The notes under the pieces: generated by a model
Told to the model about the DNA's origin: nothing
Seen by the model: the letters and a program-made list of their open reading frames with translations, nothing else
Database searches by the model: none
Shown here: positions 8,870 to 20,251 of the stretch, piece by piece
How positions within the stretch are numbered: position 1 is the first letter of the stretch
Layout: every line of letters starts with the position of its first letter
NCBI RefSeq assembly: GCF_946885955.1
Contig: NZ_CAMPHI010000033.1
Location: 1-60,623 of the forward strand
Length of the DNA: 60,623 nucleotides
Direction of reading: 5' to 3'
DNA from: an uncultured Pseudomonas sp.
GTDB lineage: Bacteria; Pseudomonadota; Gammaproteobacteria; Pseudomonadales; Pseudomonadaceae
Made by a program: the position numbers and the translations under genes

Positions 8870-9517
8870 ATGAGTGGAGTCGATTCCGACAGCCCCGAGG
8901 CGAACGCTATCGCCGCGATTTTTATCCGTCATCCTTTGTGGGAGGACGCCCTGGCGCTGTTGCTCGGCACCGCGATGGTGGCCCTGGGCATTACCTTCTA
9001 CAGCCAGGCGGGTTTGCTCACCGGCGGCACCGTGGGGTTGGCGTTTCTCATGAAGTACGTACTCGGCGCGCCATTCGGGCCGCTGTTCTTCCTGATCAAC
9101 CTGCCGTTCTATGCCCTGGCGATCTGGCGTATGGGTTGGCCGTTCACCCTGCGTACGTTTTGCGCGGTGGGGTTGGTGTCGCTGCTGGCCGAACTCACCC
9201 CGCGCTGGCTGGCCTTTGCCGAGTTGAATGTAGTTTACGCGGCGCTGTTCGGCGGCTTCGCCATGGGCCTGGGTTTGCTGATGCTGTTCCGTCATCGCGC
9301 CAGCCTCGGTGGGGTGAATATCCTCGCGCTGTATTTGCAGGAACGCTTCGGCTTGCGCGCCGGCAAGGTGCAGATGGGCATAGACGTACTGATCGTCCTG
9401 GCGGCGGTGGCGATAGTGCCGCTGGACAAGGTCGCGCTGTCGATCCTCGGTGCGCTGGCGTTGAATATGGTGCTGGCGATCAACCACCGCGCCGGGCGTT
9501 ATATGGGGGTGAGTTGA
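8870..9517 (+). CDS. YitT-family membrane protein
   Basis: This 215-residue protein has about six hydrophobic segments and the family features: a short cytoplasmic N-terminus, GLLTGGTVGLAFL after the first helix, and HRASLGGVNILALYLQERFG in the middle. It is the membrane portion only; the C-terminal DUF2179 domain found in many Gram-positive homologues is absent. Function is unknown, with some family members suggested to be transporters. The ATG at 8870 is chosen because residues encoded upstream of it are not family-like. It follows folA by about 100 bases. Confidence 0.85.
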   Translation: MSGVDSDSPEANAIAAIFIRHPLWEDALALLLGTAMVALGITFYSQAGLLTGGTVGLAFLMKYVLGAPFGPLFFLINLPFYALAIWRMGWPFTLRTFCAVGLVSLLAELTPRWLAFAELNVVYAALFGGFAMGLGLLMLFRHRASLGGVNILALYLQERFGLRAGKVQMGIDVLIVLAAVAIVPLDKVALSILGALALNMVLAINHRAGRYMGVS

Positions 9518-9570
9518 GGGGCCGTTCGCCATGTCCCCGACAAAAAGCGCGGCCGGTAGCCCTAATACGC

Positions 9571-10032
9571 TTAGGACAAAAGCGTAACCAGCTCGCTCCG
9601 TACGCTTCGCCCGTCCAGCCATAGCAGCCCCAGGGAAACCGGCAGCTTGAAGCGTCGCGGGCCGGCGCTGCCGGGGTTGAAGAACAGCACGCCGTCGCGC
9701 TCGACCTGGGCGGGTTTGTGCGAGTGGCCGCTGATCACCAGATCGATGCCGGCGCTGAGCGGGTCGAGCTGTAGTTCCTTCAGGTCGTGTAGCAGGTGGA
9801 GCGTCAGGTCGCCGAAGGTCAGGCTCAGCCGCTCGGGCAGGGCTGCGGCCCAGGGCTGGGTGTCGTTGTTGCCGCGCACCACCTGTAACGGTGCCAACTG
9901 GCCGAGAGTCTGGAGGATCTCCGGCTTGCCGATGTCGCCGGCGTGCAGGATATGGTCGCAGCCCTGCAATGCGCTGAGTGCCTCGGGTCGCAGCAGGCCG
10001 TGGGTGTCGGCTATCACCCCGATTTTCAGCAT
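9571..10032 (-). CDS. YfcE/MJ0936-family metallophosphodiesterase
   Basis: This 153-residue calcineurin-like phosphoesterase shows the metal-binding set in order: DTH (9-11), GD (32-33), GNND (54-57) and GHSH (102-105). Such proteins hydrolyse phosphodiesters with Mn or similar metals. The ATG at 10032 has AGAGGA nine bases upstream. The same frame stays open far upstream through ilvD, but that extension is only an antisense shadow. It is last in direction after ilvD, with a terminator between. Confidence 0.9.
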   Translation of the reverse strand: MLKIGVIADTHGLLRPEALSALQGCDHILHAGDIGKPEILQTLGQLAPLQVVRGNNDTQPWAAALPERLSLTFGDLTLHLLHDLKELQLDPLSAGIDLVISGHSHKPAQVERDGVLFFNPGSAGPRRFKLPVSLGLLWLDGRSVRSELVTLLS

Positions 10033-10086
10033 GAGATTGTTCCTCTGACGCGGCTCTAGGATTTTTTCAGAAGATTCAGGCAAGCA

Positions 10087-10113
10087 TAAAAAAGCCCGAC
10101 AGGATGTCGGGCT
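10087..10113 (-). terminator. ilvD intrinsic terminator
   Basis: On the minus strand the stem AGCCCGAC/GTCGGGCT with a five-base loop is followed by a run of six T. It lies about 25 bases past the ilvD stop and separates ilvD from the phosphodiesterase gene. Confidence 0.9.
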
Positions 10114-10136
10114 CGCTTGTTGCGGGTTACCGGCGA

Positions 10137-11984
10137 TCAGGGCACCAATTTTTCCAGCAGCGCTTTGTCGCGTACCGCGCCCTTGTCGGCGCTGGTGGCG
10201 AGCAGGGCGTAGGCCTTGAGTGCGGTGGTCACCTTGCGTGGGCGATGCTCCACCGGTTTCCAACCTTTTTTGTCCTGTTCGTGGCGGCGATGGGCGATTT
10301 CCTCGTCGCTGAGCAGCAGGTTGATCGTGCGCTCGTGGATATTGATCAGGATCTTGTCGCCTTCGCGCACCAGACCGATGGCGCCGCCCGCGGCGGCTTC
10401 CGGCGAGGCGTGGCCGATCGACAGGCCCGAAGTACCGCCGGAGAAGCGGCCGTCGGTGAGCAGGGCGCACTGTTTGCCCAAGCCTTTGGACTTGAGGTAC
10501 GAGGTCGGGTAGAGCATTTCCTGCATGCCAGGGCCGCCTTTCGGGCCTTCGTAGCGGATGATCACGATGTCGCCGGCCTTGACCTCGTCGTTGAGGATGC
10601 CGCGTACCGCGCTGTCCTGGCTCTCGAAGATCTTCGCGCTGCCTTCGAATACCAGAATCGACTCGTCGACCCCGGCGGTTTTCACCACGCAGCCATCGAG
10701 GGCGATATTGCCGTAGAGCACGGCCAGGCCGCCTTCTTGCGAATAGGCGTGCTCCACCGAACGGATGCAGCCTTCGGCGCGATCGTCGTCCAGGCTCGGC
10801 CAGCGGGTGCTCTGGCTGAACGCGGTCTGGGTCGGGATGCCGGCCGGGCCGGCCTTGAAGAAATGGTGGACGGCTTCGTCTGTAGTCTGGGTGATATCCC
10901 ACTGCGCGATAGCCTCGGCCATGGTCGGGCTGTGCACCGTGGACACATCGGTGTGCAGCAGGCCGCCACGGGCCAGTTCGCCGAGGATCGAGAAGATGCC
11001 GCCGGCGCGGTGCACGTCTTCCATGTGGTACTTCTGGATATTCGGCGCCACTTTGCACAGCTGCGGCACCTTGCGTGACAGGCGATCGATGTCGCGCAGG
11101 TCGAAGTCGATCTCGGCTTCCTGGGCGGCGGCCAGCAGGTGCAGGATGGTGTTGGTCGAGCCGCCCATGGCGATATCCAGGCTCATGGCGTTTTCGAACG
11201 CCTTGAAGTTGGCGACGTTGCGCGGCAGCACCGACTCGTCGCCCTCGCCGTAATAGCGCTGGCACAGCTCGACGGCCAGGCGCCCGGCGCGCAGGAACAG
11301 CTGCTCGCGATCGCTGTGGGTGGCCAGGGTCGAACCATTGCCCGGCAAGGCGAGCCCCAGGGCTTCCATCAGGCAGTTCATCGAGTTGGCGGTGAACATG
11401 CCGGAGCAGCTGCCGCAGGTCGGGCAGGCGCTGCGCTCGTATTCGGCGACCTTCTCGTCGGAGGCGCTGTCGTCGGCGGCGACGACCATGGCATCGACCA
11501 GGTCGAGGCCGTGGCTGGCCAGTTTGGTCTTGCCGGCTTCCATCGGCCCGCCGGAAACGAATACCACGGGGATGTTCAGGCGCAGGGCGGCCATCAGCAT
11601 GCCGGGGGTGATCTTGTCGCAGTTGGAGATGCAGACGATGGCGTCGGCGCAGTGGGCGTTGACCATGTATTCGACCGAGTCGGCGATGATCTCGCGCGAA
11701 GGCAGCGAATAAAGCATGCCGTCATGGCCCATGGCGATGCCGTCGTCGACTGCGATGGTGTTGAATTCCTTGGCCACGCCGCCGGCTTTTTCGATTTCGC
11801 GGGCGACCAGCTGGCCCATGTCCTTCAGGTGCACGTGGCCGGGCACGAACTGGGTGAAGGAGTTGGCGACGGCGATGATCGGCTTCTTGAAGTCCTCGTC
11901 TTTCATCCCGGTGGCGCGCCACAGGGCGCGGGCGCCGGCCATGTTGCGGCCGTGGGTGGAGGTTTTCGAGCGGTAATCGGGCAT
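10137..11984 (-). CDS. ilvD: Dihydroxy-acid dehydratase
   Basis: This 615-residue iron-sulfur enzyme catalyses the third common step of isoleucine and valine synthesis (dihydroxyacid to 2-keto acid). Visible family motifs are CDKITPGML with the cluster cysteine, [19 protein letters not shown] with two more cysteines, and [12 protein letters not shown]. The C-terminal half has [19 protein letters not shown]. The ATG at 11984 ([14 protein letters not shown]) has GGAG nearby and is preferred over an upstream ATG that adds 18 unusual residues. It is followed by a good terminator. Confidence 0.97.
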   Translation of the reverse strand: MPDYRSKTSTHGRNMAGARALWRATGMKDEDFKKPIIAVANSFTQFVPGHVHLKDMGQLVAREIEKAGGVAKEFNTIAVDDGIAMGHDGMLYSLPSREIIADSVEYMVNAHCADAIVCISNCDKITPGMLMAALRLNIPVVFVSGGPMEAGKTKLASHGLDLVDAMVVAADDSASDEKVAEYERSACPTCGSCSGMFTANSMNCLMEALGLALPGNGSTLATHSDREQLFLRAGRLAVELCQRYYGEGDESVLPRNVANFKAFENAMSLDIAMGGSTNTILHLLAAAQEAEIDFDLRDIDRLSRKVPQLCKVAPNIQKYHMEDVHRAGGIFSILGELARGGLLHTDVSTVHSPTMAEAIAQWDITQTTDEAVHHFFKAGPAGIPTQTAFSQSTRWPSLDDDRAEGCIRSVEHAYSQEGGLAVLYGNIALDGCVVKTAGVDESILVFEGSAKIFESQDSAVRGILNDEVKAGDIVIIRYEGPKGGPGMQEMLYPTSYLKSKGLGKQCALLTDGRFSGGTSGLSIGHASPEAAAGGAIGLVREGDKILINIHERTINLLLSDEEIAHRRHEQDKKGWKPVEHRPRKVTTALKAYALLATSADKGAVRDKALLEKLVP

Positions 11985-12121
11985 GGAGCACTCCTGGCGG
12001 CGAACAGGCCGTGGAAAAAATGGCGGGCGACTGGGCAAGCCGAGGCCGGCGGAAAGACGCAGTTTACACGCTGAAAATAAGCCTGTTGAGTCGTCATGCC
12101 CCGGATGTCTGGAGGCGAACG

Positions 12122-12204
12122 ACCAACAGGCTGTTGAAAAGCGACCTGCGCTGCCGACGCCTGGTTAAAAACAGGCTCGGCGCCCGGTCGGAATGCTCAT
12201 CCAG
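12122..12204 (+). repeat. Truncated copy of MITE-like element
   Basis: This segment matches the left half of the element at 34139-34299: CAGGCTGTTGAAAA, then ACCTGCG, GGTTAAAAACAGGC and AATGCTCAT in the same order. The right half is missing; the sequence stops at the 3' end of rlmI. It is a decayed or one-armed copy. Confidence 0.75.
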
Positions 12205-12207
12205 CTG

Positions 12208-13404
12208 TTAGCTATTGGGCAGCAAGCGGCAGGTCAGGCTCTTGATATAGCGGGTTTCGACAATCGCCGGATGCACCGGATGATCCGGGCCTTGGGCGCC
12301 GCGTTCGAGCAGTTGGATATTGCGATCCAGGTGGCGCGCGCTGGTCAGCAGAATGTTCTGCAAGTCGTCTTCCGGCAGGTGCATGGAGCAGGACGCGCTG
12401 ACCAGGATGCCGTCCTTGTTGAGCAGGCGCATCGCCGCTTCGTTGAGACGACGGTAGGCGGCTTCGCCGTTCTTAAGGTCCTTTTTGCGTTTGATAAATG
12501 CGGGTGGGTCGGCGATCACCACGTCGAAACGCTCTTCGGCGCTTTTCAGCTCCTTGAGTGCGGCGAACACGTCGCCTTCGATACAGGCGACCTGTTCGGA
12601 CAGGCCATTGAGCGCCGCGTTGCGCTCGACGCCGTCGAGGGCGAAGGCCGAGGCATCCACGCACATTACTTCAGTGGCGCCGAAAGCCGCCGCCTGCACG
12701 CCCCAGCCGCCGATATAACTGAACAGATCGAGCACTCGCTTGCCTTTGACATAGGGTGCCAGGCGAGCGCGGTTCATGCGGTGGTCATAGAACCAGCCGG
12801 TCTTCTGGCCTTCGATCACCGGGGCTTCGAACTTCACCCCGTTCTCTTCCAGGGCGACCCACTCCGGCACCACGCCGAACGCAGTGTCGACGTAGCGCTC
12901 CAGGCCTTCGGCGTCGCGCGCCGCGGAGTCGTTCTTGAGCAGAATGCCGCTGGGCTTGAGCACCTGAATCAGCGCGGCCAGCACCTCGTCCTTGTGCCGC
13001 TCCATGGCGGCGGAAGCCAGCTGCACCACCAGAATGTCGAAGAAGCGGTCGACCACCAGCCCCGGCAGCAGGTCGGAATCGCCGTATACCAGGCGATAGC
13101 AGGGCTGGTCGAACAGGCGCTCGCGCAGGCTCAGGGCGACGTTGATGCGGTGCACCAGCAGGGATTTGTCCAGCACGTGCTTGACGTCACGCGACAGCAA
13201 ACGCGCGCAGATCAGGTTGTTCGGGCTGATCGCGACCACGCCCAGGGGCTTGCCGCCGGCCGCTTCGAGAATCGCCTGATCGCCCGCGGCGAAGCCGTGC
13301 AGCGGCGTGGCGGCGACGTCGATTTCATTGCTGTAGACCCACAGATGGCCGGCGCGCAGGCGACGATCGGCATTGGCTTTTAGGCGCAGGCTGGGCAGGG
13401 ACAT
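12208..13404 (-). CDS. rlmI: 23S rRNA m5C methyltransferase RlmI-like
   Basis: This 398-residue protein has an N-terminal PUA RNA-binding domain (about 1-75, GHLWVYSNEI) and a C-terminal Rossmann methyltransferase domain with the SAM motif DLFSYIGGWGVQAAAFG (about 225-242) and the catalytic-region motif VIADPPAFIKRKKD (about 295-308). SAM-dependent cytosine-5 methylation of 23S rRNA (C1962 in E. coli) is the family activity. The ATG at 13404 begins MSLPSLRLKANADRRL, typical for the family. A truncated repeat abuts its stop codon. Confidence 0.9.
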   Translation of the reverse strand: MSLPSLRLKANADRRLRAGHLWVYSNEIDVAATPLHGFAAGDQAILEAAGGKPLGVVAISPNNLICARLLSRDVKHVLDKSLLVHRINVALSLRERLFDQPCYRLVYGDSDLLPGLVVDRFFDILVVQLASAAMERHKDEVLAALIQVLKPSGILLKNDSAARDAEGLERYVDTAFGVVPEWVALEENGVKFEAPVIEGQKTGWFYDHRMNRARLAPYVKGKRVLDLFSYIGGWGVQAAAFGATEVMCVDASAFALDGVERNAALNGLSEQVACIEGDVFAALKELKSAEERFDVVIADPPAFIKRKKDLKNGEAAYRRLNEAAMRLLNKDGILVSASCSMHLPEDDLQNILLTSARHLDRNIQLLERGAQGPDHPVHPAIVETRYIKSLTCRLLPNS

Positions 13405-13464
13405 GGGTGGGCGCTCCGAAAAAAGAGCGGAAGTATACCAAAGGGCGCCCGGGGCCGAGGGGTT

Positions 13465-13490
13465 GGGCGCATCGTCGCGACGATACGCCC
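13465..13490. other. GC-rich palindrome between rlmI and PfpI gene
   Basis: GGGCG and CGCCC arms continue into ATCGTC/GACGAT around a GC centre, with one mismatch. There is no T run on either strand, so it is not a standard terminator. It lies downstream of the DJ-1/PfpI gene and upstream of rlmI on the minus strand. Confidence 0.5.
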
Positions 13491-13503
13491 GGCTGCGGGG
13501 CGG

Positions 13504-14043
13504 TCAGGCCGCCAGCGCCTCGATCAGTTTCTGGTTGAACGCCGGAATATCGTCCGGCTTGCGGCTGCTGATCAGCCGGCCGTCGACCACCACTTCTTGG
13601 TCGACCCAGTTGGCGCCGGCGTTGCGCAGGTCGTCGCGCAGCGATGGCCAACTGGTGATGGTCTTGCCCTTGACCAGGTCGGTGCTGGCGAGAATCCAGG
13701 CGCCATGGCAGATCACCGCGATGGGTTTGTTCGCGCGGGCGGCATCCTTGACCAGCTCCTGGGCCATCTCGTCCATGCGGATAGCGTCCGCGTTGACCAC
13801 TCCGCCCGGCAGCACTATGGCGTCGTAGTCTTCGATATGGGCGCTGTCGAACGTCCGGTCGACGGCGAAGCTGTCGCCCGGCGTGGTGTGGTGCCAGCCG
13901 GTGACCCGGCCGGGCTTGGCGGAAAGAATTTCGGCGTTTGCGCCGGCCTGCTCCAGCGCTTGCTTCGGCCCGGTCATCTCGGCCTGTTCGAAACCGTCGG
14001 TGACCAGCAGGGCGACGCGTTTGCCTTTCAGGGACTCGCTCAT
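13504..14043 (-). CDS. DJ-1/PfpI-family protein
   Basis: This 179-residue protein is a complete DJ-1/PfpI (class I amidotransferase-like) domain. The nucleophile cysteine is in AVICHGAWIL (about residue 110) with the conserved acidic residue in DGFEQAEM near the N-terminus and LPGGVVNAD in the middle. Family members act as deglycases, stress chaperones or proteases, so the exact activity is uncertain. A good ribosome site (AAGGAGG on the minus strand) precedes the ATG at 14043. It appears to be a single-gene unit. Confidence 0.88.
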   Translation of the reverse strand: MSESLKGKRVALLVTDGFEQAEMTGPKQALEQAGANAEILSAKPGRVTGWHHTTPGDSFAVDRTFDSAHIEDYDAIVLPGGVVNADAIRMDEMAQELVKDAARANKPIAVICHGAWILASTDLVKGKTITSWPSLRDDLRNAGANWVDQEVVVDGRLISSRKPDDIPAFNQKLIEALAA

Positions 14044-14181
14044 GCGAACCTCCTTGCTGTGGGTGAGAGGGTGTTCAATGTCCGACCGGCTGACGTGGGA
14101 AAGTTCAGGTAAAAGCGCCAGCGCAGTTTTCGCGACAACTGGTTAGACTGTGAAGGTCATCACCTTCCCGTCGATGTCCCC

Positions 14182-15045
14182 ATGGCTTACGAACTCTCCG
14201 CCGAACAGCTTCAAAAAGCCTTGCAGGGCATCAGCGTGCCGCCGCAGCCGCAGATCATGGTCGACCTGCAGATGGAGCAGTTCATGCCATCGCCGGACCT
14301 GCGCAGCATCGCCAAGCTGATCAGTCAGGACCCGGGGTTGTCCGGCGCCTTGCTGAAGATCGTCAACTCGCCGTTTTTCGGCCTGGCCAACCGCATCGCC
14401 TCGATCCAGCAGGCGGTCAACCTGCTCGGCTGCGACACCGTGATCAACCTGATCAACGCGCAGTCGATCAGGGGCGAGCTGACCGACGAGACCATCGTCA
14501 CCCTCAACCGTTTCTGGGACACCGCCCAGGATGTGGCCATGACCTGTCTTAGCCTGGCCAAGCGCATCGGTTACCAGGCGCCGGACGAGGCCTACACCCT
14601 GGGGCTATTCCACAACTGCGGCATCCCGCTGATGATCAAGCGCTTCCCCGGTTACATGACCGTGCTGGAAGAAGCCTACGCCAGCGCGAATGGCGAGCGC
14701 CGGGTGGTGGATACCGAGAATCGTCTGCTCAATACCAATCACGCGGTGGTCGGCTATTTCACCGCCAAGTCGTGGAACCTGCCGCTGCATCTGTGCGATG
14801 CAATCGCCAGCCATCACAATGCCCTGGTGATCATCTGCGATGACAATGCCGATGCGCAGCTGAAGACCCTGCTGGCGATTCTGAAAATGGCCGAGCACAT
14901 CTGTGAAAGCCATCGGGTGCTGGGCAACCAGGCCGAGGATTATGAATGGCAGGGCATCGAGCAAGTGGTGCTGGAGTACGTCGGTCTGTCCGAATACGAT
15001 TTCGAAAACCTCAGGGAAAGCATCCGCGATCTGGGCGCTTCCTGA
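14182..15045 (+). CDS. HDOD-domain signalling protein
   Basis: This 287-residue protein is almost entirely an HDOD domain, the catalytically inactive relative of HD phosphohydrolases. Typical motifs are LISQDPGLSGALLKIVNS (about 48-65), SIQQAVNLLG (about 75-84) and LGLFHNCGIPLM. HDOD proteins act in bacterial signal transduction linked to motility, biofilm and cell-cycle control. It stands alone, divergent from the PfpI gene, and has no extra GGDEF or kinase domain. Confidence 0.88.
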   Translation: MAYELSAEQLQKALQGISVPPQPQIMVDLQMEQFMPSPDLRSIAKLISQDPGLSGALLKIVNSPFFGLANRIASIQQAVNLLGCDTVINLINAQSIRGELTDETIVTLNRFWDTAQDVAMTCLSLAKRIGYQAPDEAYTLGLFHNCGIPLMIKRFPGYMTVLEEAYASANGERRVVDTENRLLNTNHAVVGYFTAKSWNLPLHLCDAIASHHNALVIICDDNADAQLKTLLAILKMAEHICESHRVLGNQAEDYEWQGIEQVVLEYVGLSEYDFENLRESIRDLGAS

Positions 15046-15125
15046 GCCATGTCCGTGCCGCTCTACACAGCTGGTCGCTGTGCTAAGGTGGCGGCCGCCC
15101 ACCTTGTCCACCTCGATCGATCGCC

Positions 15126-15938
15126 ATGCCCGAACTGCCCGAAGTCGAAACCACCCGCCGCGGTATCGCGCCCTATCTCGAAGGCCAGCGCGTCAGTCGG
15201 GTGATCGTGCGCGAGCGGCGCTTGCGCTGGCCGATCCCCGATGACCTCGATGTGCGGGTGTCCGGGCAGCGCATCGAATGCGTCGAGCGGCGCGCCAAAT
15301 ACCTGCTGATCAAGGCCGAAACCGGCAGCCTGATCAGCCACCTGGGCATGTCCGGCAGCTTGCGCCTGGTCGAATGCGGTTTGCCGGCTGGCAAGCACGA
15401 GCATGTCGATATCGAGCTGGAGTCCGGCCTGGCGCTGCGTTACACCGACCCGCGGCGTTTCGGCGCCTTGCTCTGGAGCGCCGACCCCTTGAGCCATGTG
15501 CTGCTCAGCAAGCTCGGCCCAGAGCCGCTGACCGAGCTGTTCGATGGCGAGCGCCTGTTTCAGCAGTCGCGCGGCCGTTCGATGGCGATCAAACCCTTCA
15601 TCATGGATAACGCGGTGGTGGTCGGGGTCGGCAACATCTATGCGAGCGAAGCGCTGTTCGCCGCCGGCATTGACCCGCGCCGCGAGGCCGGTTCGGTCTC
15701 CAGAGTGCGTTACGTGAAGCTGGCGGCGGAGATCAAACGCATCCTCGCCCATGCCATCGAGCGTGGTGGCACCACGCTGCGCGACTTCGTCGGCGGCGAC
15801 GGTCAACCGGGGTATTTCCAGCAGGAACTGTTCGTTTACGGGCGCGCTGGCGAGTTCTGCAAGTGCTGCGGCGGTACCCTGCGCGAGGTCAAGCTGGGGC
15901 AGCGCGCCAGTGTGTTCTGCTCGCGCTGCCAGCGCTGA
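15126..15938 (+). CDS. mutM: Formamidopyrimidine-DNA glycosylase
   Basis: This 270-residue base-excision repair enzyme removes 8-oxoguanine and formamidopyrimidines and cuts the abasic site. The N-terminal PELPEVE supplies the catalytic Pro2 and Glu3; the helix-two-turn-helix region contains [12 protein letters not shown]; the C-terminal zinc finger CKCCGG...CSRCQ (about 245-268) is intact. Length and termini are canonical. The ATG at 15126 is fixed by the need for Pro at position 2. Confidence 0.97.
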   Translation: MPELPEVETTRRGIAPYLEGQRVSRVIVRERRLRWPIPDDLDVRVSGQRIECVERRAKYLLIKAETGSLISHLGMSGSLRLVECGLPAGKHEHVDIELESGLALRYTDPRRFGALLWSADPLSHVLLSKLGPEPLTELFDGERLFQQSRGRSMAIKPFIMDNAVVVGVGNIYASEALFAAGIDPRREAGSVSRVRYVKLAAEIKRILAHAIERGGTTLRDFVGGDGQPGYFQQELFVYGRAGEFCKCCGGTLREVKLGQRASVFCSRCQR

Positions 15939-16022
15939 GCGGCGGGTGCTTTGGGCGCACCAGGTCTCTACAATTCGCGCATTGGGCTCGAATAAAACAA
16001 TAAGAAAACACCGAGGTTGGCG

Positions 16023-16601
16023 ATGTCCAGTAACTACCTGCCCCCTAATCCGCTGGCCGAGGCGCTTGGCCACGGGGTGCTGAAACTCATGGGCTGGCGC
16101 ATCGAAGGCGAGCTGCCCAAACTCGATAAATTCATCGTCATAGGCGCGCACCACACCTCCAACTGGGATTTCGTGGTGTTTATCGCGTTCAAGTTCATCC
16201 TGCGTCTGAATGCCCGCTGGTTCGGCAAGCACACGATATTTCGCTGGCCGTTTGGCCGCCTGCTGCGTGGCTGGGGCGGCATTCCGATCCGCCGCGATCG
16301 GCAGGTCAATACCGTGGAATTGGCGATACAGGCGTTTCGCGAGCATCGCCAATTCGTGCTGGTGCTTTCGCCGGAGGGCACGCGCAAGAAGGTCGTGCGC
16401 TGGAAGACGGGCTTCTATCACATCGCGCTCGGAGCCAACGTGCCGCTGGTGCTGGGAGCGCTGGACTATCGCAACAAGCGGGTGGTCATCGGACCGATCT
16501 TTTGGCCCAGCGGCGACGAAACGGCCGACTTGAAAAAGATCTTCGAGTTTTACCGGCCGTTTATCCCGAAAAAACCTGAATACGCCTTTTATGGCGATTG
16601 A
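16023..16601 (+). CDS. Lysophospholipid acyltransferase-family protein
   Basis: This 192-residue PlsC-like acyltransferase has the catalytic HX4D motif as HTSNWD (44-49) and the EGTR substrate motif in LSPEGTRKKV (about 119-128). It probably esterifies a phospholipid or related acceptor at the inner membrane. The ATG at 16023 has GAGG six bases upstream; a TTG two codons earlier is less likely. It follows mutM by 84 bases. Confidence 0.85.
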   Translation: MSSNYLPPNPLAEALGHGVLKLMGWRIEGELPKLDKFIVIGAHHTSNWDFVVFIAFKFILRLNARWFGKHTIFRWPFGRLLRGWGGIPIRRDRQVNTVELAIQAFREHRQFVLVLSPEGTRKKVVRWKTGFYHIALGANVPLVLGALDYRNKRVVIGPIFWPSGDETADLKKIFEFYRPFIPKKPEYAFYGD

Positions 16602-16677
16602 CGGCCGTCACGCTGACAATTGTCAGAGCGCTGTTATAGTTAGTCGTACTGCCTCCTAATAGCTGAAGGATCGCCCC

Positions 16678-17016
16678 ATGAAAGTGTTTCGTTCAACCGC
16701 TGCCGTCCTGGCGCTGACCACCGGTTTGCTGGCACTGCCGGCGCACGCCGAAGTGGTTCAGCAAAACAGCAGCGGCGACCCTGTTTATACGGCCGATGCG
16801 CCCAAGGCGTTCTCCATGGTCGGCGACCTGCTGATCGCGCGTCCCTTGCTGATCGGCGCCACGGTGCTCGGCGCGGGGCTCTTCGTGGTCAGCCTGCCGT
16901 TCACCGCCGCTGGCGGCAACATTGGCGAAGCGGGTCAGGCGCTGGTCGTCGAGCCGGGCAAGTCGGCCTTCGTGCGCTGCCTGGGCTGCACCACCAGCGG
17001 CTATCGCCGGGACTGA
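16678..17016 (+). CDS. Small exported or membrane protein, unknown
   Basis: This 112-residue protein has a clear signal peptide (1-24, ending LPAHA), a short polar region, one strong hydrophobic segment (about 55-82) and a C-terminal tail with two cysteines in [15 protein letters not shown] recall homologues in Pseudomonas carrying the name multidrug transporter, but nothing in the sequence supports transport. It lies just upstream of, and is probably co-transcribed with, the Na/Pi cotransporter (22-base gap). Confidence 0.7.
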   Translation: MKVFRSTAAVLALTTGLLALPAHAEVVQQNSSGDPVYTADAPKAFSMVGDLLIARPLLIGATVLGAGLFVVSLPFTAAGGNIGEAGQALVVEPGKSAFVRCLGCTTSGYRRD

Positions 17017-17037
17017 TGCTGCGCTGACCGCTTATTC

Positions 17038-18879
17038 GTGCGCAATCCCCTGCTCCGGTTGCGCGCGTTCGCCTGGTCGGCACTGTTTGCCCTGCTGGCG
17101 CTGAGTTTCTTTTTCAGCGCCGGCTGGCTTGCACTGTGCGCCGGGCTCGCGCTCTTCCTGTTCGGCATGCAATGCCTGGAAGAAGCGTTGCGCCAACTGG
17201 CTGGCGGCCAGCTCGAGCGATTGCTGACGCTGAGCACCGCGACGCCCTTCAAAAGCCTGATGTTCGGCGTGACCGCGACCATGCTGGTGCAATCCAGCTC
17301 GCTGGTGTCGCTGCTGACCATCGCCTTTCTCAGTACCGGACTGATCCAGTTGGCAGCCGGTATCGCGATCATTTTTGGCGCCAACCTGGGTACCACCAGC
17401 GGTATCTGGTTACTGGCCATGGCCGGCCAGGATATCAGCCTGGGGCCGCTGGCCCTGCCGCTGCTGGTATTCGGTGTGCTGGGCGGCTTTATCAGCCCCC
17501 GTGGTCAGGCGCTCGGGCGGGTCGCCCTCGGCGTGGCGCTGCTGTTCCTCGGCATCGATCAGATGAAGGCCGGTTTTTCCGCGGTCGCCGGCGATTTCGA
17601 CCCCCTGCAATACCAGTTGCCCGGCGTTGCCGGCGCCTTACTGTTCGCCCTGACCGGCACGCTGGTTACCGTGGTCCTGCAGTCCAGTCATGCCACCTTA
17701 ATGCTGACCCTGGCCGCGTTGGCGGGTGGTCAGCTGGCGCTCGAACAGGGCCTGGCGATTGCCATTGGTTCCAATCTGGGCAGCACCGTCACGGCGGTGA
17801 TCGGGGCCTTGGGCGGGACCCGCTCCGGGCAGCGCCTGGCGTTGGCTCATGTGCTGTTCAACCTGACCTGCGGCATTCTGGCCCTGCTTCTGCTGGTTCC
17901 GCTCGTGGCCCTGGTGCAAGGATTGACCGCGCCTCTGGGGCTGGGCGGCAATGCGCTTATCCAGTTGGCCTTGTTTCATACCTTGTTCAATGCCATGGGC
18001 GTGGCGCTATTCTGGCCCTGGCAGGATCGGCTCGCCGCCCTGTTGCAGCGCTGGTTACCGGAACCGCTGGAACCGGCGGTTCTGATCACCGAGATCGTGC
18101 CGTCGGAAGACCAGCTCAGCCATGCCCGTTACCTCGACGACGATGCCCTGGCGAGCGCCGAGTCAGCCGCCAGTGCCGTGGTGCAGGAACTGCAGCACCT
18201 GGCGCGCTTGAGTCTGGAGGTCATCTGCCACGCACTCTACCTGCCGGTCGATCAGCTCAATCGCAGCACGCCGGACGACGAACGCCTGAATGCCTCCCCC
18301 GATACCCGCGGCCTGGACGCCGAGCAGCTGTATCAGCGCTATATCAAAGGTGTCTATGGCGATCTGTTGGCGTTTATGGGGCGTCTGGAAGTGACGCTGG
18401 ACGAGGCGCACCAGCAGTTCTGGGTGCGCTGCCAGTTGGCCGCCCTGCAATTGGTGGATGCGGTCAAGGATGCCAAGCACCTGCAGAAGAACCTGGGGCG
18501 CTACCTGCGAGAGGAAGAGGGGCCAGCCCGCCAGGCCTATGTCGAACTGCGTCGGCACCTGCTGCACATGCTGCAGGAGATGCGTGAGCTGGGGCGCATG
18601 GAGTTACCGGAGCAGGCCTGGAGCGAACGCGTCGAGCTGCTCGACCAGCAAGCCGCCGACTTCGACAACCGCTTCCGCCAGCATTTGTTCGCCAGGGTGC
18701 GCGAGCACCAGTTGAATGGCCAGCAGGCCAGCTCGCTAATGAACGACCTGGGCTACACCAGCCGCATCACCCAGAGCCTGCGCAACGTGTTGATTCTCAG
18801 CCAGGGCGAGGGCAACGAGCTGTTCCGCCCGCTGCGGCAGATGATGGCCGAAGACGGCCCGCTGATTCAGCTGAGTTGA
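17038..18879 (+). CDS. Na/phosphate cotransporter (NptA/PNaS family)
   Basis: This 613-residue protein starts with GTG. The N-terminal half (about 1-345) has eight to nine hydrophobic segments with the two inverted-repeat signature motifs QSSSLVSLLTIAF (about 83-95) and QSSHATLMLTL (about 215-225). The C-terminal half (about 380-613) is helical and resembles a PhoU-like domain. The family takes up inorganic phosphate with sodium. Some members with PhoU tails are implicated in phosphate export or regulation, so direction is uncertain. Confidence 0.88.
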   Translation: MRNPLLRLRAFAWSALFALLALSFFFSAGWLALCAGLALFLFGMQCLEEALRQLAGGQLERLLTLSTATPFKSLMFGVTATMLVQSSSLVSLLTIAFLSTGLIQLAAGIAIIFGANLGTTSGIWLLAMAGQDISLGPLALPLLVFGVLGGFISPRGQALGRVALGVALLFLGIDQMKAGFSAVAGDFDPLQYQLPGVAGALLFALTGTLVTVVLQSSHATLMLTLAALAGGQLALEQGLAIAIGSNLGSTVTAVIGALGGTRSGQRLALAHVLFNLTCGILALLLLVPLVALVQGLTAPLGLGGNALIQLALFHTLFNAMGVALFWPWQDRLAALLQRWLPEPLEPAVLITEIVPSEDQLSHARYLDDDALASAESAASAVVQELQHLARLSLEVICHALYLPVDQLNRSTPDDERLNASPDTRGLDAEQLYQRYIKGVYGDLLAFMGRLEVTLDEAHQQFWVRCQLAALQLVDAVKDAKHLQKNLGRYLREEEGPARQAYVELRRHLLHMLQEMRELGRMELPEQAWSERVELLDQQAADFDNRFRQHLFARVREHQLNGQQASSLMNDLGYTSRITQSLRNVLILSQGEGNELFRPLRQMMAEDGPLIQLS

Positions 18880-18906
18880 GCGAGCGTTCACCAGAAGCGG
18901 CTGGCG

Positions 18907-20245
<1,339 letters not shown>

Positions 20246-20251
20246 GACGCG

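Noticed and set aside
10033..11265. Upstream extension of the phosphodiesterase frame
   Set aside because: The extension is in another frame of ilvD; the enzyme motifs begin only after the ATG at 10032, which has its own ribosome site.
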